In this document: in pieces, positions 44,415 through 53,375 of the stretch
Layout: each line of letters begins with the position of its first letter
Position numbering within the stretch: position 1 is the stretch's first letter
From: Rhodobacter sp. SGA-6-6
GTDB lineage: Bacteria > Pseudomonadota > Alphaproteobacteria > Rhodobacterales > Rhodobacteraceae
DNA: 64,000 bases
NCBI RefSeq assembly: GCF_011043545.1
Contig: NZ_JAAKGP010000001.1
Location: forward strand, 186,001 to 250,000
Direction of reading: 5' to 3'
Program-made: the position numbers and the translations under genes
Notes under the pieces: model-generated
Told to the model about the DNA's origin: nothing
The model's input: only the letters and a program-made list of their open reading frames with translations
Database searches by the model: none

Positions 44415-44727
44415 GTCCCGTTACCCCATCTACCGCGCCGCACCCCTGCGGCGTTAACCATTTTTCCGTTAACCTTTTGAACGGACATGGAAATATACTT
44501 TCCTCCATAGCACGGAAATCGGGGCGGAAAAAGGGCGATGCGCGCCAGGGTTGCAAGGGATTGAGGCAAATGCCCCGCGTTCCGCCGCGGCCCGGGCCAC
44601 AACGGGCTTTCCTTTTCGCGCCGCAGGCCCTATAGGCCGCCATCCGTCCCGAGGACGGAGCCTCCAAGGGCCCTGCTGGACGACATCCCGGCTTGCGCCA
44701 TGACCCTTTGACGAACAGGAGACCCCG
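44415..44727. promoter_or_regulatory. Intergenic region holding the RTX and rpsO promoters
   Basis: No gene is visible in these 313 bases. The first part is AT-rich with two GTTAACC elements about 15 bases apart (near 44453 and 44468). Nearer rpsO is a short hairpin TCCGTCC-CGA-GGACGGA (about 44644-44660), about 70 bases before the ATG, which could be a leader structure; S15 is known to repress its own mRNA through leader structures in other bacteria. ACAGGAGACC is the rpsO ribosome site. Confidence 0.45.
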
Positions 44728-44997
44728 ATGTCGATCACTGTCGAAGAGAAGACCCGCCTTATCAAGGAATATGCGACCAAGGAAGGCGACACCGGCTCGC
44801 CCGAAGTGCAGGTCGCCATCCTTTCCTCGCGCATCGCCACGCTGACCGAGCATTTCAAGAGCCACAAGAAGGACAACCACTCCCGCCGTGGCCTTCTGAT
44901 GCTGGTCGCGCAGCGCCGCAAGCTCCTGGACTACCTGAAGAACAAGGACGAAGCGCGCTACACCGCGCTGATCCAGCGCCTCGGCCTGCGCCGCTGA
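44728..44997 (+). CDS. rpsO: 30S ribosomal protein S15
   Basis: This 89-residue S15 has the full-length family sequence from [20 protein letters not shown] through [33 protein letters not shown] and [12 protein letters not shown]. It binds the central domain of 16S rRNA early in 30S assembly. AGGAGA precedes the ATG. A strong terminator follows, which separates it from pnp, with a toxin-antitoxin pair inserted in between; rpsO-pnp are directly adjacent in many other bacteria. Confidence 0.99.
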   Translation: MSITVEEKTRLIKEYATKEGDTGSPEVQVAILSSRIATLTEHFKSHKKDNHSRRGLLMLVAQRRKLLDYLKNKDEARYTALIQRLGLRR

Positions 44998-45017
44998 GCG
45001 GACCACAGGTTTCGGGA

Positions 45018-45053
45018 AACGCCCGTGCCGCAAGGCGCGGGCGTTTTGCTTTT
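45018..45053 (+). terminator. Rho-independent terminator of rpsO
   Basis: AACGCCCGTGCC pairs with GGCGCGGGCGTT (one T-G pair) around loop GCAA, followed by TTGCTTTT. It lies 20 bases after the rpsO stop and just before the end of the broken toxin gene, which comes from the other side. Confidence 0.88.
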
Positions 45054-45057
45054 GCGG

Positions 45058-45356
45058 TCATTCCATCAGGTATTCCGCCCAATCGGAACGGGCGTGGACG
45101 ACGCGCAGCACCTCCAGCCGGCCGGGCGCGGCCCGAAAGATCACCAGATGCGAGCGATAGCGGTGCAGCGGACCGGCGGAGTGAACTCCGGCCTTTCGCG
45201 GGCGATCTCGGGCTGTTCGGCCAGCAGCGACAGCAGGCGGTCAAGCCCGGTAAAGTAGGTCCTGGCCTGCGCCGGCCCCCATCTCTCGGCGGTATGATCC
45301 CAGATCGCGGCAAGGTCGGCCCTTGCGGCCGGGGTCAGCAGCAGGTGCCGGATCAC
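45058..45356 (-). pseudogene. ParE/RelE-type toxin gene broken by a frameshift
   Basis: The gene starts normally ([20 protein letters not shown], then HTAERWGPAQARTYFTGLDR), overlapping the antitoxin stop (ATGA), but its frame ends early at 45141 after 71 residues. The missing end is present in another frame: HRYRSHLVIFRAAPGRLEVL followed by RVVHARSDWAEYLME and TGA at 45058, exactly the conserved C-terminal strand pattern of ParE toxins. A one-base loss near 45163-45185 explains it. The toxin is therefore probably dead, while the antitoxin is intact. A sequencing error is the main alternative. Confidence 0.82.
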
Positions 45357-45586
45357 CGACTTTCGCGCTCGGCAAGGAAAGTCCGCATGTCGAAGGGAAC
45401 GGCGGGACCGGAGGCCAGGCCATCGTCCACCAGCCGCTGGATGCCGGCCACAGCCTCCTGCCGGGCCTGGTCGCGGCGGATCAGGTCGCGCATGTAGTCG
45501 CTGACATTGGCATAGCGCCCACCGGCGGCCTGCGCCTCGGCGAAGGCCTTCATCTGCTCGGGCAGCGATATGTTCATGGTGGCCAT
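45353..45586 (-). CDS. parD: ParD-type antitoxin (ribbon-helix-helix)
   Basis: This 77-residue antitoxin begins [20 protein letters not shown], the ribbon-helix-helix DNA-binding segment of ParD proteins, continues with [19 protein letters not shown], and ends with the toxin-binding tail [26 protein letters not shown] precedes the ATG at 45586. Its stop overlaps the ParE start. A near-perfect palindrome 18 bases upstream is the probable autoregulatory operator. It normally neutralises ParE, a gyrase poison; here the toxin is frameshifted. Confidence 0.9.
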   Translation of the reverse strand: MATMNISLPEQMKAFAEAQAAGGRYANVSDYMRDLIRRDQARQEAVAGIQRLVDDGLASGPAVPFDMRTFLAERESR

Positions 45587-45603
45587 CCGCTCATCCTCGC
45601 AGC

Positions 45604-45620
45604 TTGGCAAACTTTGTCAA
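45604..45620 (-). promoter_or_regulatory. Probable parD operator over a -35 element
   Basis: TTGACAAA-G-TTTGCCAA (minus strand) is an inverted repeat with 7 of 8 bases matching, and its first six bases, TTGACA, are a perfect -35. It lies directly upstream of the antitoxin gene, as expected for ParD autorepression. Confidence 0.55.
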
Positions 45621-45786
45621 CCAACCCGCCCCTTCCCAACCCCCTTGTTTTCCTGTATGGCCCGCCCCCATCTGCGACGTGAGGCCCGCCCCCGGGGCAC
45701 ATGCGAAGGATCGGGGGAAACGGCGGCAATGGGGCCGCCAGATACGGGGGCGCCGGCAGGGGCCGGACACCCAGAGGAAACGACAT

Positions 45787-47931
45787 ATGTTCAACGTGAC
45801 GAAGAAATCCATCCAGTGGGGCAACGAGACGCTCACGCTGGAAACGGGGAAGGTTGCGCGCCAGGCCGACGGCTCGGTCGTCGCCACCCTCGGCGAGACG
45901 CAGGTGATGGCCAACGTGACCTTCGCCAAGGCGCCGAAGCCGGGGCAGGACTTCTTCCCCCTGACCGTCCACTATCAGGAAAAATACTATGCCGCGGGCA
46001 AGATCCCCGGCGGCTTCTTCAAGCGCGAGGCGCGGCCGTCCGAGAAGGAGACCCTGGTCTCCCGCCTGATCGACCGGCCCTGCCGGCCGCTGTTCGTGCC
46101 GGGCTTCAAGAACGAAGTGCTGGTGATGGCGACGGTGCTGTCCTGCGACCTGCACAACGATCCCGACATCGTGGCGATGATCGCGGCCTCCGCCGCGCTG
46201 ACCATCTCGGGCGTGCCCTTCATGGGCCCGATCGGCGCGGCGCGCGTCGGCTTCGTCGACGGCCAGTATGTGCTGAACCCGCCGATGGACGACATGACCC
46301 AGCTGCGGTCCAAGCCCGACCAGCGGCTGGACCTGGTGGTCGCCGGCACCAAGGACGCCGTGATGATGGTGGAGTCCGAGGCCTATGAGCTGACCGAAGA
46401 GGAAATGCTGGGCGCCGTGGTCTTCGGCCACGAGCAGATGCAGCCGGTGATCGACCTGATCATCGACTTCGCCGAAGAGACCGCCAAGGAGCCCTTCGAC
46501 TTCACCCCGCCCGACTACGCGGACCTCTATGCCAAGGTGAAGGCGGCCGGCGAGGCGCAGATGCGCGCCGCCTTTGCCCTCCGCAACAAGCAGGAGCGCA
46601 CCGCCGCCATCGATGCCGCGGCCGAGGCCATCGTGGCCGCGCTGTCGGACGAGGACAAGGCGGATGCCAACCTCGGCCCGGCGATCAAGAAGCTGGAATC
46701 GTCCATCCTCCGCGGCGACGTGGTGAGGAACGGCACCCGCATCGACGGGCGCGACACCAAGACGGTGCGCCCGATCGTTGTGGAAACCGGCGTGCTGCCG
46801 CGCACCCACGGCTCGGCCCTCTTCACCCGCGGCGAGACCCAGTCGATCTGCGTCACCACGCTGGGCACCGGCGAGGACGAGCAGATCATCGACGCGCTGA
46901 ACGGCAACTTCCGCTCCAACTTCCTGCTGCACTACAACTTCCCGCCCTATTCGGTCGGCGAGGTTGGCCGCGTCGGCAGCCCCGGCCGCCGCGAGATCGG
47001 CCATGGCAAGCTGGCCTGGCGGGCGCTGCAGGCGGTGCTGCCGGCGCCGACCGACTTCCCCTACACCGTCCGCATCGTGTCGGAGATCACCGAATCGAAC
47101 GGGTCCTCCTCGATGGCCACGGTCTGCGGCGGGTCGCTGTCGATGCTGGACGCGGGCGTGCCGCTGAAGGCGCCGGTCGCCGGCGTCGCCATGGGCCTGA
47201 TCCTGGAGGACGACGGCAGCTATGCCGTGCTGACCGACATCCTGGGCGACGAGGACCACCTCGGCGACATGGACTTCAAGGTCGCCGGCACCGCCGAGGG
47301 CATCACCTCGCTGCAGATGGACATCAAGGTCGCCGGGATCACCCCCGCGATCATGAAACAGGCGCTGGCGCAGGCCCGCGACGGCCGTCTGCACATCCTG
47401 GGCGAGATGGCCAAGACCATCTCGGCGCCGCAGGGCTTCTCGGCCTATGCGCCGAAGATCGAGACGCTGACCATCCCGACCGACAAGATCCGCGAAGTGA
47501 TCGGCTCGGGCGGCAAAGTCATCCGCGAGATCGTGGAAGTCTCGGGCGCCAAGGTCGACATCAACGACGACGGCGTGATCAAGATCGCCTCCTCGGACGC
47601 CGCGGCGATCAAGAAGGCGCATGACATGATCTGGTCGATCGTGGCAGAGCCGGAAGAGGGCCAGATCTACACCGGCAAGGTGGTGAAGCTGGTCGATTTC
47701 GGCGCCTTCGTAAACTTCTTCGGCAAGCGCGACGGCCTGGTCCATGTGTCCCAGATCGCCAACAAGCGGCTGAACCACCCGAACGAGATCCTGAAAGAGG
47801 GTCAGGAAGTGAAGGTCAAGCTGCTCGGCTTCGACGACCGCGGCAAGGTGCGCCTCGGCATGAAGATGGTCGACCAGGAGACCGGGGCGGAAATCTCGCC
47901 CGAGAAGCAGAAGGAAGAAGCCGAGGGCTGA
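45787..47931 (+). CDS. pnp: Polyribonucleotide nucleotidyltransferase (PNPase)
   Basis: This 714-residue 3'-5' phosphorolytic exoribonuclease is a core of the RNA degradosome. It has two RNase PH domains (about residues 10-215 and 315-545; [20 protein letters not shown] and [20 protein letters not shown] mark the active second), an all-helical linker, a KH domain (about 555-610; [15 protein letters not shown]) and an S1 domain (about 620-690; [19 protein letters not shown]). The ATG at 45787 lies after GAGGAAACGACAT. It is monocistronic, with a hairpin terminator after the stop. Confidence 0.98.
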   Translation: MFNVTKKSIQWGNETLTLETGKVARQADGSVVATLGETQVMANVTFAKAPKPGQDFFPLTVHYQEKYYAAGKIPGGFFKREARPSEKETLVSRLIDRPCRPLFVPGFKNEVLVMATVLSCDLHNDPDIVAMIAASAALTISGVPFMGPIGAARVGFVDGQYVLNPPMDDMTQLRSKPDQRLDLVVAGTKDAVMMVESEAYELTEEEMLGAVVFGHEQMQPVIDLIIDFAEETAKEPFDFTPPDYADLYAKVKAAGEAQMRAAFALRNKQERTAAIDAAAEAIVAALSDEDKADANLGPAIKKLESSILRGDVVRNGTRIDGRDTKTVRPIVVETGVLPRTHGSALFTRGETQSICVTTLGTGEDEQIIDALNGNFRSNFLLHYNFPPYSVGEVGRVGSPGRREIGHGKLAWRALQAVLPAPTDFPYTVRIVSEITESNGSSSMATVCGGSLSMLDAGVPLKAPVAGVAMGLILEDDGSYAVLTDILGDEDHLGDMDFKVAGTAEGITSLQMDIKVAGITPAIMKQALAQARDGRLHILGEMAKTISAPQGFSAYAPKIETLTIPTDKIREVIGSGGKVIREIVEVSGAKVDINDDGVIKIASSDAAAIKKAHDMIWSIVAEPEEGQIYTGKVVKLVDFGAFVNFFGKRDGLVHVSQIANKRLNHPNEILKEGQEVKVKLLGFDDRGKVRLGMKMVDQETGAEISPEKQKEEAEG

Positions 47932-47957
47932 GCCCTTCCCGCTTTGCGAGGCGAGAG

Positions 47958-47983
47958 GCCCCGGGGGAAACTCCGGGGCTTTG
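47958..47983 (+). terminator. Hairpin terminator of pnp
   Basis: GCCCCGG / CCGGGGC with loop GGGAAACT, followed by TTTG, begins 26 bases after the pnp stop. The T-tract is short, so efficiency is uncertain. Confidence 0.65.
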
Positions 47984-48033
47984 TCGTATTCAGACGTCAC
48001 CTCCAGCTACTACAACTTAGCTTGCGGGTGTTT

Positions 48034-48100
48034 CACGCACGACAAACCCCCTTGTCATACACACAGGCCGCCCACACGCACGACAAACCACTTTGTCATA
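48034..48100. promoter_or_regulatory. Two 26-base direct repeats upstream of the Fic gene
   Basis: Repeats at 48034-48059 and 48075-48100 differ at two positions and are spaced 41 bases start to start, about four helical turns. Each has the inverted core CACGACAAA ... TTGTCATA. They precede the Fic gene by about 60-125 bases. They look like operators for a dimeric DNA-binding protein. Confidence 0.7.
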
Positions 48101-48122
48101 GGCCCGGCTTCAGCTACGGTTG

Positions 48123-48157
48123 TTGTCGTAGCTAAATTTGATCGCAAAGCACGACAA
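48123..48157. promoter_or_regulatory. Additional half-sites next to the Fic start codon
   Basis: TTGTCGTA (48123-48130) and ACGACAA (48151-48157) repeat the half-site of the two upstream repeats in inverted orientation, the second ending three bases before the Fic ATG. TTGTCGTA also occurs at 47981. Occupancy here would block transcription or translation start. Confidence 0.5.
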
Positions 48158-48159
48158 TC

Positions 48160-49293
48160 ATGCAGGACCATCTGAAAGACGCCGTGACCTACCACTACGG
48201 CGCCTTCCCACCCGCAGATCTGCGCTTCGCCGAACTCCTAGACCCGGTGTTCGAAACCGGCAGCGCGCTCGCCCGCTACGACCAGATGCTGGAGGCGATG
48301 CGCAACAGCGAAATCCTGCTGGCCCCGCTGCGCAACCAGGAGGCGGTGATCTCCTCGCGGATGGAAGGCACCATCTCGACCCTGGACGAGGTGCTGCGGA
48401 TCGAGGCGGAGGACGGTGAAGCCGCGGACGACGCCTTCCACCACGCCCGCAGCGAGGCGGTGGAAACCTTCCTCTACACCCGCGCCCTGCAACGCGTCCA
48501 ACGCGAGATCGAGGCCGGACGGCCGCTTTCGGAAACGCTGATCCGGCAGGCGCATCAGGTGTTGCTGTCCTTCGGCCGCGGCGCCACCAAATCGCCGGGC
48601 GCCTACAAGACCGAGCAGAACTACATCGGCGAAAGGCGGCGGACGGTTTCCTTCGTCCCGATCAGCCCGACCGCGCTGCCCGGCGGCATGGAGGCCCTGT
48701 TCGCCTTCATCCGGGAAAGCCCGATGAACCGCCTGCTGAAGACCGCCGTGGCCCATGTCGAATTCGAGGCGCTGCACCCGTTCAAGGACGGCAACGGCCG
48801 CATCGGGCGGATGCTGATCACGCTGATGCTCTGGACCTCCGGCCTGATCAGCCAGCCGCACTTCTATGTCAGCGGATATTTCGAGCGTTATCGGGACGAC
48901 TACATCGAGAGGATGCGGCGGGTGTCGTCGCATGGCGAATGGACGGAATGGTGCGTGTTCTTCCTGACCGGGCTGCGCGAGCAGGCCGAGCACAACATCC
49001 TTGTCGCCCGCAGGATCTTCGACCTCTACGAAGAAATGAAGCTGCGGTTCCGGGAAGAGCTGAAAAGCGAATGGGCGGGGGAGGCGCTGGACTTCATGTT
49101 CGCCAACCCCAGCTTCAAGAACAGCAAATTCACCGGCCACGACCCGATCCCGCCGCATGTCGCGGCCAGCATGACGCGCAAGCTGCGCGAGGCTGGCCTG
49201 CTGTCGCAGATCGTGCCCGGCTCCGGCCGCCGGCCGGCGATCTACGGCTTCAAGCCGCTGATCGACCTGGTGCGCAGCGAGACCGGCGACTAG
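48160..49293 (+). CDS. Fic-domain protein (AMP transferase type)
   Basis: This 377-residue Fic protein has active-site motif HPFKDGNGRIGR (about residues 206-217), the complete HPFxxGNGRxxR form that transfers AMP to protein hydroxyls. N-terminal SSRMEG (about 66-71) fits the (S/T)xxxE(G/N) inhibitory helix, so the enzyme is self-inhibited in cis. The C-terminal 70 residues (HVAASMTRKLREAGLLSQIV, then GRRPAIYGFKPLIDLV) look like a winged helix, suggesting DNA binding and autoregulation at the repeats upstream. No strong ribosome site is visible. The target protein is unknown. Confidence 0.93.
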   Translation: MQDHLKDAVTYHYGAFPPADLRFAELLDPVFETGSALARYDQMLEAMRNSEILLAPLRNQEAVISSRMEGTISTLDEVLRIEAEDGEAADDAFHHARSEAVETFLYTRALQRVQREIEAGRPLSETLIRQAHQVLLSFGRGATKSPGAYKTEQNYIGERRRTVSFVPISPTALPGGMEALFAFIRESPMNRLLKTAVAHVEFEALHPFKDGNGRIGRMLITLMLWTSGLISQPHFYVSGYFERYRDDYIERMRRVSSHGEWTEWCVFFLTGLREQAEHNILVARRIFDLYEEMKLRFREELKSEWAGEALDFMFANPSFKNSKFTGHDPIPPHVAASMTRKLREAGLLSQIVPGSGRRPAIYGFKPLIDLVRSETGD

Positions 49294-49469
49294 GCGTCGC
49301 GACGGTGGCTTTATTCGCCCGTCGCGGCCATGGCCGGATATTATTCGTGAGATTTTCCGTCACGCCGAAGATTATTCTACACATGTGGAAAATATAAGCC
49401 ATCTTCACCAAATCCTTTCCCGCAGACGCGATATTCTCTCCCGAACGCTTCCGCGAACAGGAGTTTCCC
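49294..49469 (+). promoter_or_regulatory. AT-rich upstream region of dadA
   Basis: This is the most AT-rich gap of the neighbourhood. ATTATTC occurs twice about 30 bases apart (near 49341 and 49371), and ATTTTCC (near 49352) is inverted as GGAAAAT (near 49387). Repeated AT-rich half-sites are typical of Lrp/AsnC-type control, which governs dadA in several bacteria; here this is only a suggestion. The dadA ribosome site AGGAG is at 49459. Confidence 0.35.
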
Positions 49470-50771
49470 ATGCGCGTCGTCGTCCTCGGTTCCGGCGTCA
49501 TCGGTGTCACCTCCGCCTGGTATCTGGCCAAGGCGGGACATGAGGTCACCGTGGTCGACCGCCAGCCCGGCCCGGCGCTGGAGACCTCCTTCGCCAATGC
49601 CGGCGAGGTGTCCTTCGGCTATTGCTCGCCCTGGGCGGCGCCGGGCATTCCGAAGAAGGCGATCAAGTGGCTGCTGATGGAACATGCGCCCCTGATCCTG
49701 CGGCCCAAGGTCGATGGCGCCATGCTGTCCTGGCTGGTGCGGATGCTGCGCAACTGCACCTCGGACCGCTATGCCCTGAACAAGAGCCGGATGCTGCGGC
49801 TGGCCGACTACAGCCGCCTCTCGCTGGCCGCGCTGCGCGAGGAGACCGGGATCGACTACGACCAGCGCATGAAGGGCACCCTGCAGCTGTTCCGCACCGA
49901 GGCGCAGCTGGAGGCCTCGGCCAAGGACGTGAAGGCGCTGAACGCCGACGGCATCCCCTGCCAGGTGCTGGACCCGGCCGGCTGCATCGCGCAGGAACCG
50001 GCGCTGGCACAGGCCCGCGACAAGATCGTCGGCGGGCTGCTGACGCCGCTGGACGAAACCGGCGACTGCTTCAAGTTCACCAATGCGCTGGCGGCGCTGG
50101 CCGAGGCCAAGGGCGTGACCTTCCGCTGGGGCGAGAGCATCCAGCGGGTGGAGGTCGAAGGGGGCCGCGCCACCGGCGTGGTCACCGACAAGGGCACGAT
50201 CAAGGCCGATGCGGTGGTGATGGCGCTCGGCAGCTACAGCCCGATGCTGATGCGGCCGCTGGGGATCCGGCTGCCGGTCTATCCGGTCAAAGGCTATTCG
50301 CTGACCATCCCGATCACCAATGCCGCGCTGGCGCCGGAATCCACCGTGATGGACGAAAGCTACAAGATCGCCATCACCCGGCTGGGCGACCGCATCCGGG
50401 TGGGCGGCATGGCGGAAATCTCGGGCTACAACAACCGGCTGGAACCCGCCCGCCGCCGCACGCTGGAGCATTCGGTGTCGGACCTGTTCCCCGGCGGCGA
50501 CCTGCCGCAGGCGACCTTCTGGTCGGGCCTGCGGCCGATGACGCCGGACGGCACCCCGATCATCGGGCCGACGTCGGTGCAAGGGCTTTACCTGAACACC
50601 GGCCACGGCACCCTGGGCTGGACGATGAGCACCGGCTCGGCCCGGGTGATCGCCGACTTGGTGTCCGGCCGCGTGCCCGAGATCGACGCCGCCGACCTGG
50701 CCGTGGCGCGCTACCGGCGCAAGGGCGGCTGCCCGGCGGCGCCGCAGCCGCTGGCGGTTCCGGCCGAATAG
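49470..50771 (+). CDS. dadA: D-amino acid dehydrogenase
   Basis: This 433-residue membrane-associated FAD enzyme oxidises D-amino acids (mainly D-alanine) to oxo acids, passing electrons to quinone. The FAD motif is [20 protein letters not shown] (about residues 3-22). [19 protein letters not shown] and the C-terminal [18 protein letters not shown] and [16 protein letters not shown] are DadA family blocks. AGGAG precedes the ATG. No alanine racemase gene accompanies it, unlike the classic dadAX operon. A strong bidirectional terminator follows. Confidence 0.95.
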   Translation: MRVVVLGSGVIGVTSAWYLAKAGHEVTVVDRQPGPALETSFANAGEVSFGYCSPWAAPGIPKKAIKWLLMEHAPLILRPKVDGAMLSWLVRMLRNCTSDRYALNKSRMLRLADYSRLSLAALREETGIDYDQRMKGTLQLFRTEAQLEASAKDVKALNADGIPCQVLDPAGCIAQEPALAQARDKIVGGLLTPLDETGDCFKFTNALAALAEAKGVTFRWGESIQRVEVEGGRATGVVTDKGTIKADAVVMALGSYSPMLMRPLGIRLPVYPVKGYSLTIPITNAALAPESTVMDESYKIAITRLGDRIRVGGMAEISGYNNRLEPARRRTLEHSVSDLFPGGDLPQATFWSGLRPMTPDGTPIIGPTSVQGLYLNTGHGTLGWTMSTGSARVIADLVSGRVPEIDAADLAVARYRRKGGCPAAPQPLAVPAE

Positions 50772-50792
50772 GCCCGCGGCAAGGAAAAGGAA

Positions 50793-50822
50793 AACGCCCG
50801 CGAGTAGGACTCGCGGGCGTTT
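50793..50822. terminator. Bidirectional terminator between dadA and the peroxiredoxin gene
   Basis: AACGCCCGCGAG pairs perfectly with CTCGCGGGCGTT (12 bp) around loop TAGGA, with A-rich sequence on the left side and T-containing sequence on the right. It serves both convergent genes. Confidence 0.85.
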
Positions 50823-50846
50823 CCGTTCCGGCCTTCGGCCCGGGCT

Positions 50847-51503
50847 TCAGGCCGGGCGCTTGGCGTAGCGCAGATAGGGCAGCTTGATGTCCAGCGGCCC
50901 GAACTTCTCTTCCGCCTGATCGGTGGGGACCGAGGTCGCCACGATCACGTCCTGCCCCGGCTGCCAGTTGGCGGGGGTGGCGAAGGGCACGCCATCGGTG
51001 GCCTGCACCGCATCCAGCGCCCGCAGGATCTCGGCGAAGTTGCGGCCGACCGACATCGGATAGGTCAGCGTCAGCCGCACCTTCTTGTCCGGCCCGATGA
51101 TGTAGACCGTGCGCACCGTGGCCGAATGGGCCGGCGTCCGGCCCTCGGTCGGCAGGTAGTAGTCGGCGGGCAGCATGTCATAGGCCTTGGCGACGGTCAG
51201 GTCGCTGTCGTCGATGATCGGGAAGTCGGGCTGCGCGCCGCCGACCGTCTCGATGTCGCGCTTCCATTTCTCGTGGTCCGAGACGGAATCGACCGAGACG
51301 CCGATCACCTTGGTGTTGCGCTTCTGCCATTCCGGGATCAGCTGGGCCACGGCGCCGAATTCGGTGGTGCAGACAGGGGTGAAATCGCGCGGGTGGCTGA
51401 ACAGGATCGCATAGCCATCGCCGAGCCAGTCGTGGAACCGGATGGTCCCGGCGGTCGACTCGGCGGTGAAGTCGGGGGCAATGTCGTTGATGCGGACGGC
51501 CAT
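50847..51503 (-). CDS. Peroxiredoxin, 1-Cys (Prx6) type
   Basis: This 218-residue thiol peroxidase reduces peroxides. The peroxidatic Cys45 is in HPRDFTPVCTTEFG. The long C-terminal region (MSVGRNFAEILRALDAVQAT, then VATSVPTDQAEEKFG) is typical of the Prx6 group. No resolving Cys is apparent. The ATG at 51503 (MAVRINDIAPDF) fits the family start; GGAGAA lies upstream. It is divergent from the aldehyde dehydrogenase at 51772. Since DadA and the flavoprotein nearby can generate peroxide, a detoxifying role there is plausible but unproven. Confidence 0.94.
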   Translation of the reverse strand: MAVRINDIAPDFTAESTAGTIRFHDWLGDGYAILFSHPRDFTPVCTTEFGAVAQLIPEWQKRNTKVIGVSVDSVSDHEKWKRDIETVGGAQPDFPIIDDSDLTVAKAYDMLPADYYLPTEGRTPAHSATVRTVYIIGPDKKVRLTLTYPMSVGRNFAEILRALDAVQATDGVPFATPANWQPGQDVIVATSVPTDQAEEKFGPLDIKLPYLRYAKRPA

Positions 51504-51771
51504 GGCAGGTTCTCCAGATTGACCCATTCCAGATAGCCGATTCGGAACACGGTTTCATCCCTTTGCCCGACCTTTCGGTCAAAATAGAACGACAGTCCGG
51601 CAAGCCCCGGCGGGGCAGAACAAACCACCTGCCCCCGCGGCCGGCAGAATGCCAAGCCTCCCGCCAGATTGCCGTGTTTCCCGACATCCTTCCGTCGGAA
51701 CTCTGCTTGCGGCGCCCGCCCCGGCCTGCGATGTTTGATCAAATCCCATCCCCCGGACAGCGGAGAGAACC

Positions 51772-53217
51772 ATGCTGACGAAGCGCGATTTCTACATCAA
51801 CGGGCGTTGGGTCGCGCCGGCCAAGGCCCGCGACTGGCAGGTCATCAACCCTTCGACCGAGGAACCCTGCGCGGTGATCAGCCTCGGCGACCAGGCCGAT
51901 ACCGATGCCGCCGTGGCCGCCGCCAAGGCCGCCTTCCCCGGCTGGGCCGCCACCCCGCCGGCCGAGCGTGCCCGGCTGATCCGCGGCATCCTCGACCAGT
52001 ATGAGCGCCGGCTGCAGGAATTCGCCGAGGCGATTTCCATGGAAATGGGCGCCCCCATCGACTTCTCGCTGTCCGACCAGGCGCCCTGCCTGCCCTGGCA
52101 CACCGGCAACTTCCTCAAGGCCTTCGAGACCATCGAATGGGTCCGTCCCCTCGGCCCGCAGGCGCCGCATTCCGCCGTGGCGCTGGAGCCGATCGGCGTC
52201 GTCGGCCTGATCACGCCGTGGAACTGGCCGGTCAACCAGATCGCGCTGAAGGCGATCCCGGCGATGCTGGCGGGCTGCACCTGCGTGCTGAAACCGTCCG
52301 AGGAAAGCCCGCTGAACGCCATGCTCTTCGCCGAATTCTGCCATGACGCCGGCATCCCGCCGGGCGTCTTCAACCTGGTGAACGGCGACGGCGCGGGCGT
52401 GGGCTCGCAACTCTCCACCCACCCGGATGTCGAGATGATCTCCTTCACCGGATCGACCCGCGCCGGCCGCGCGATCAGCAAGGCCGCGGCGGAGACGCTG
52501 AAGCGGGTCACGCTGGAACTGGGCGGCAAGGGGGCGAACCTGCTGTTCGCCGATGCCGATGCCAAGGCGGTGGAACGCTCGGTCCTGCGGATGATGGAGA
52601 ACACCGGCCAGTCCTGCAACGCGCCCTCGCGCCTGCTGGTGGAGCGGTCGGTCTATGAGCAGACCATCGCCAAGGCCAAGGAAGTGGCCGAAGGCATCAA
52701 GGTCGGCCCGGCGCTGGAACACGGCCCCCACATCGGCCCGGTGGTGAACAAGCGCCAGTGGGACCAGATCCAGCGCTACATCCAGATCGGCATCGACGAA
52801 GGCGCGCGGCTGGTCACCGGCGGGCCGGGCCTGCCCGAGGGCTTCAACCGCGGCTTCTACGTCAAGCCGACGATCTTCGCCGACGTGACCCCCGGCATGA
52901 CCATCGAGAAGGAAGAGATCTTCGGCCCGGTGCTGTCGATCATCCCCTTCGAGACCGAGGAAGAGGCGGTGCGCATCGCCAACGACACCCCCTACGGCCT
53001 GACCAACTATGTCCAGTCCGGCAGCCCGGAGCGGTCGAACCGGCTGGCGCGCCAGCTGCGCTCGGGCATGGTGGAGATGAACGGCAAGCCCCGCGGCGCG
53101 GGGTCGTTCTTCGGCGGTGTCAAGCAGTCGGGCCGCGCCCGCGAGGGCGGCATTTGGGGGATCGAGGAATTCCTGGAGCCGAAGGGCATCTCCGGCTGGG
53201 ATTTCAACGCCGGGTGA
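51772..53217 (+). CDS. NAD(P)-dependent aldehyde dehydrogenase (third copy)
   Basis: This 481-residue aldehyde dehydrogenase has VGLITPWNWPVNQIALKAIP, the Glu in VTLELGGKGAN, the catalytic Cys in NTGQSCNAPSR and EEIFGPVLSIIPF. It begins MLTKRDFYINGRWV, after AGAGAACC. Unlike the two catabolic-cluster copies it is monocistronic, between a divergent peroxiredoxin and the Fe-S flavoprotein. The flavoprotein family releases formaldehyde or other aldehydes from N-methyl compounds, which this enzyme could oxidise; the substrate is unknown. Confidence 0.93.
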   Translation: MLTKRDFYINGRWVAPAKARDWQVINPSTEEPCAVISLGDQADTDAAVAAAKAAFPGWAATPPAERARLIRGILDQYERRLQEFAEAISMEMGAPIDFSLSDQAPCLPWHTGNFLKAFETIEWVRPLGPQAPHSAVALEPIGVVGLITPWNWPVNQIALKAIPAMLAGCTCVLKPSEESPLNAMLFAEFCHDAGIPPGVFNLVNGDGAGVGSQLSTHPDVEMISFTGSTRAGRAISKAAAETLKRVTLELGGKGANLLFADADAKAVERSVLRMMENTGQSCNAPSRLLVERSVYEQTIAKAKEVAEGIKVGPALEHGPHIGPVVNKRQWDQIQRYIQIGIDEGARLVTGGPGLPEGFNRGFYVKPTIFADVTPGMTIEKEEIFGPVLSIIPFETEEEAVRIANDTPYGLTNYVQSGSPERSNRLARQLRSGMVEMNGKPRGAGSFFGGVKQSGRAREGGIWGIEEFLEPKGISGWDFNAG

Positions 53218-53239
53218 GTGGCCTGTGCAATGGTGAACC

Positions 53240-53264
53240 GAAGGCCGCCCCATGGGCGGCCTTC
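53240..53264 (+). terminator. Hairpin after the third aldehyde dehydrogenase gene
   Basis: GAAGGCCGCCC / GGGCGGCCTTC, a perfect 11-bp stem with loop CAT, lies 22 bases after the stop. The following GTGCTTTGG has few Ts. Probably a terminator or mRNA-end hairpin. Confidence 0.65.
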
Positions 53265-53375
53265 GTGCTTTGGCTGAAGGCCCGAAAAGAAGATGCCGGA
53301 AGCAGTCCATGTGAAACTTGACACATATGTCGATTTTCGGATTTCCTGCGCCTGTCAGCACCCGGGAAGGCAGCC

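Noticed and set aside
44453-44475. CtrA-type binding site (two GTTAACC elements)
   Set aside because: The spacing between TTAA half-sites is about 11 bases instead of the 7 expected, so the match is not good enough.
48034-48100. Plasmid-type iteron origin
   Set aside because: Only two full repeats, no initiator gene nearby and chromosomal neighbours; operator function for the Fic gene is the simpler reading.
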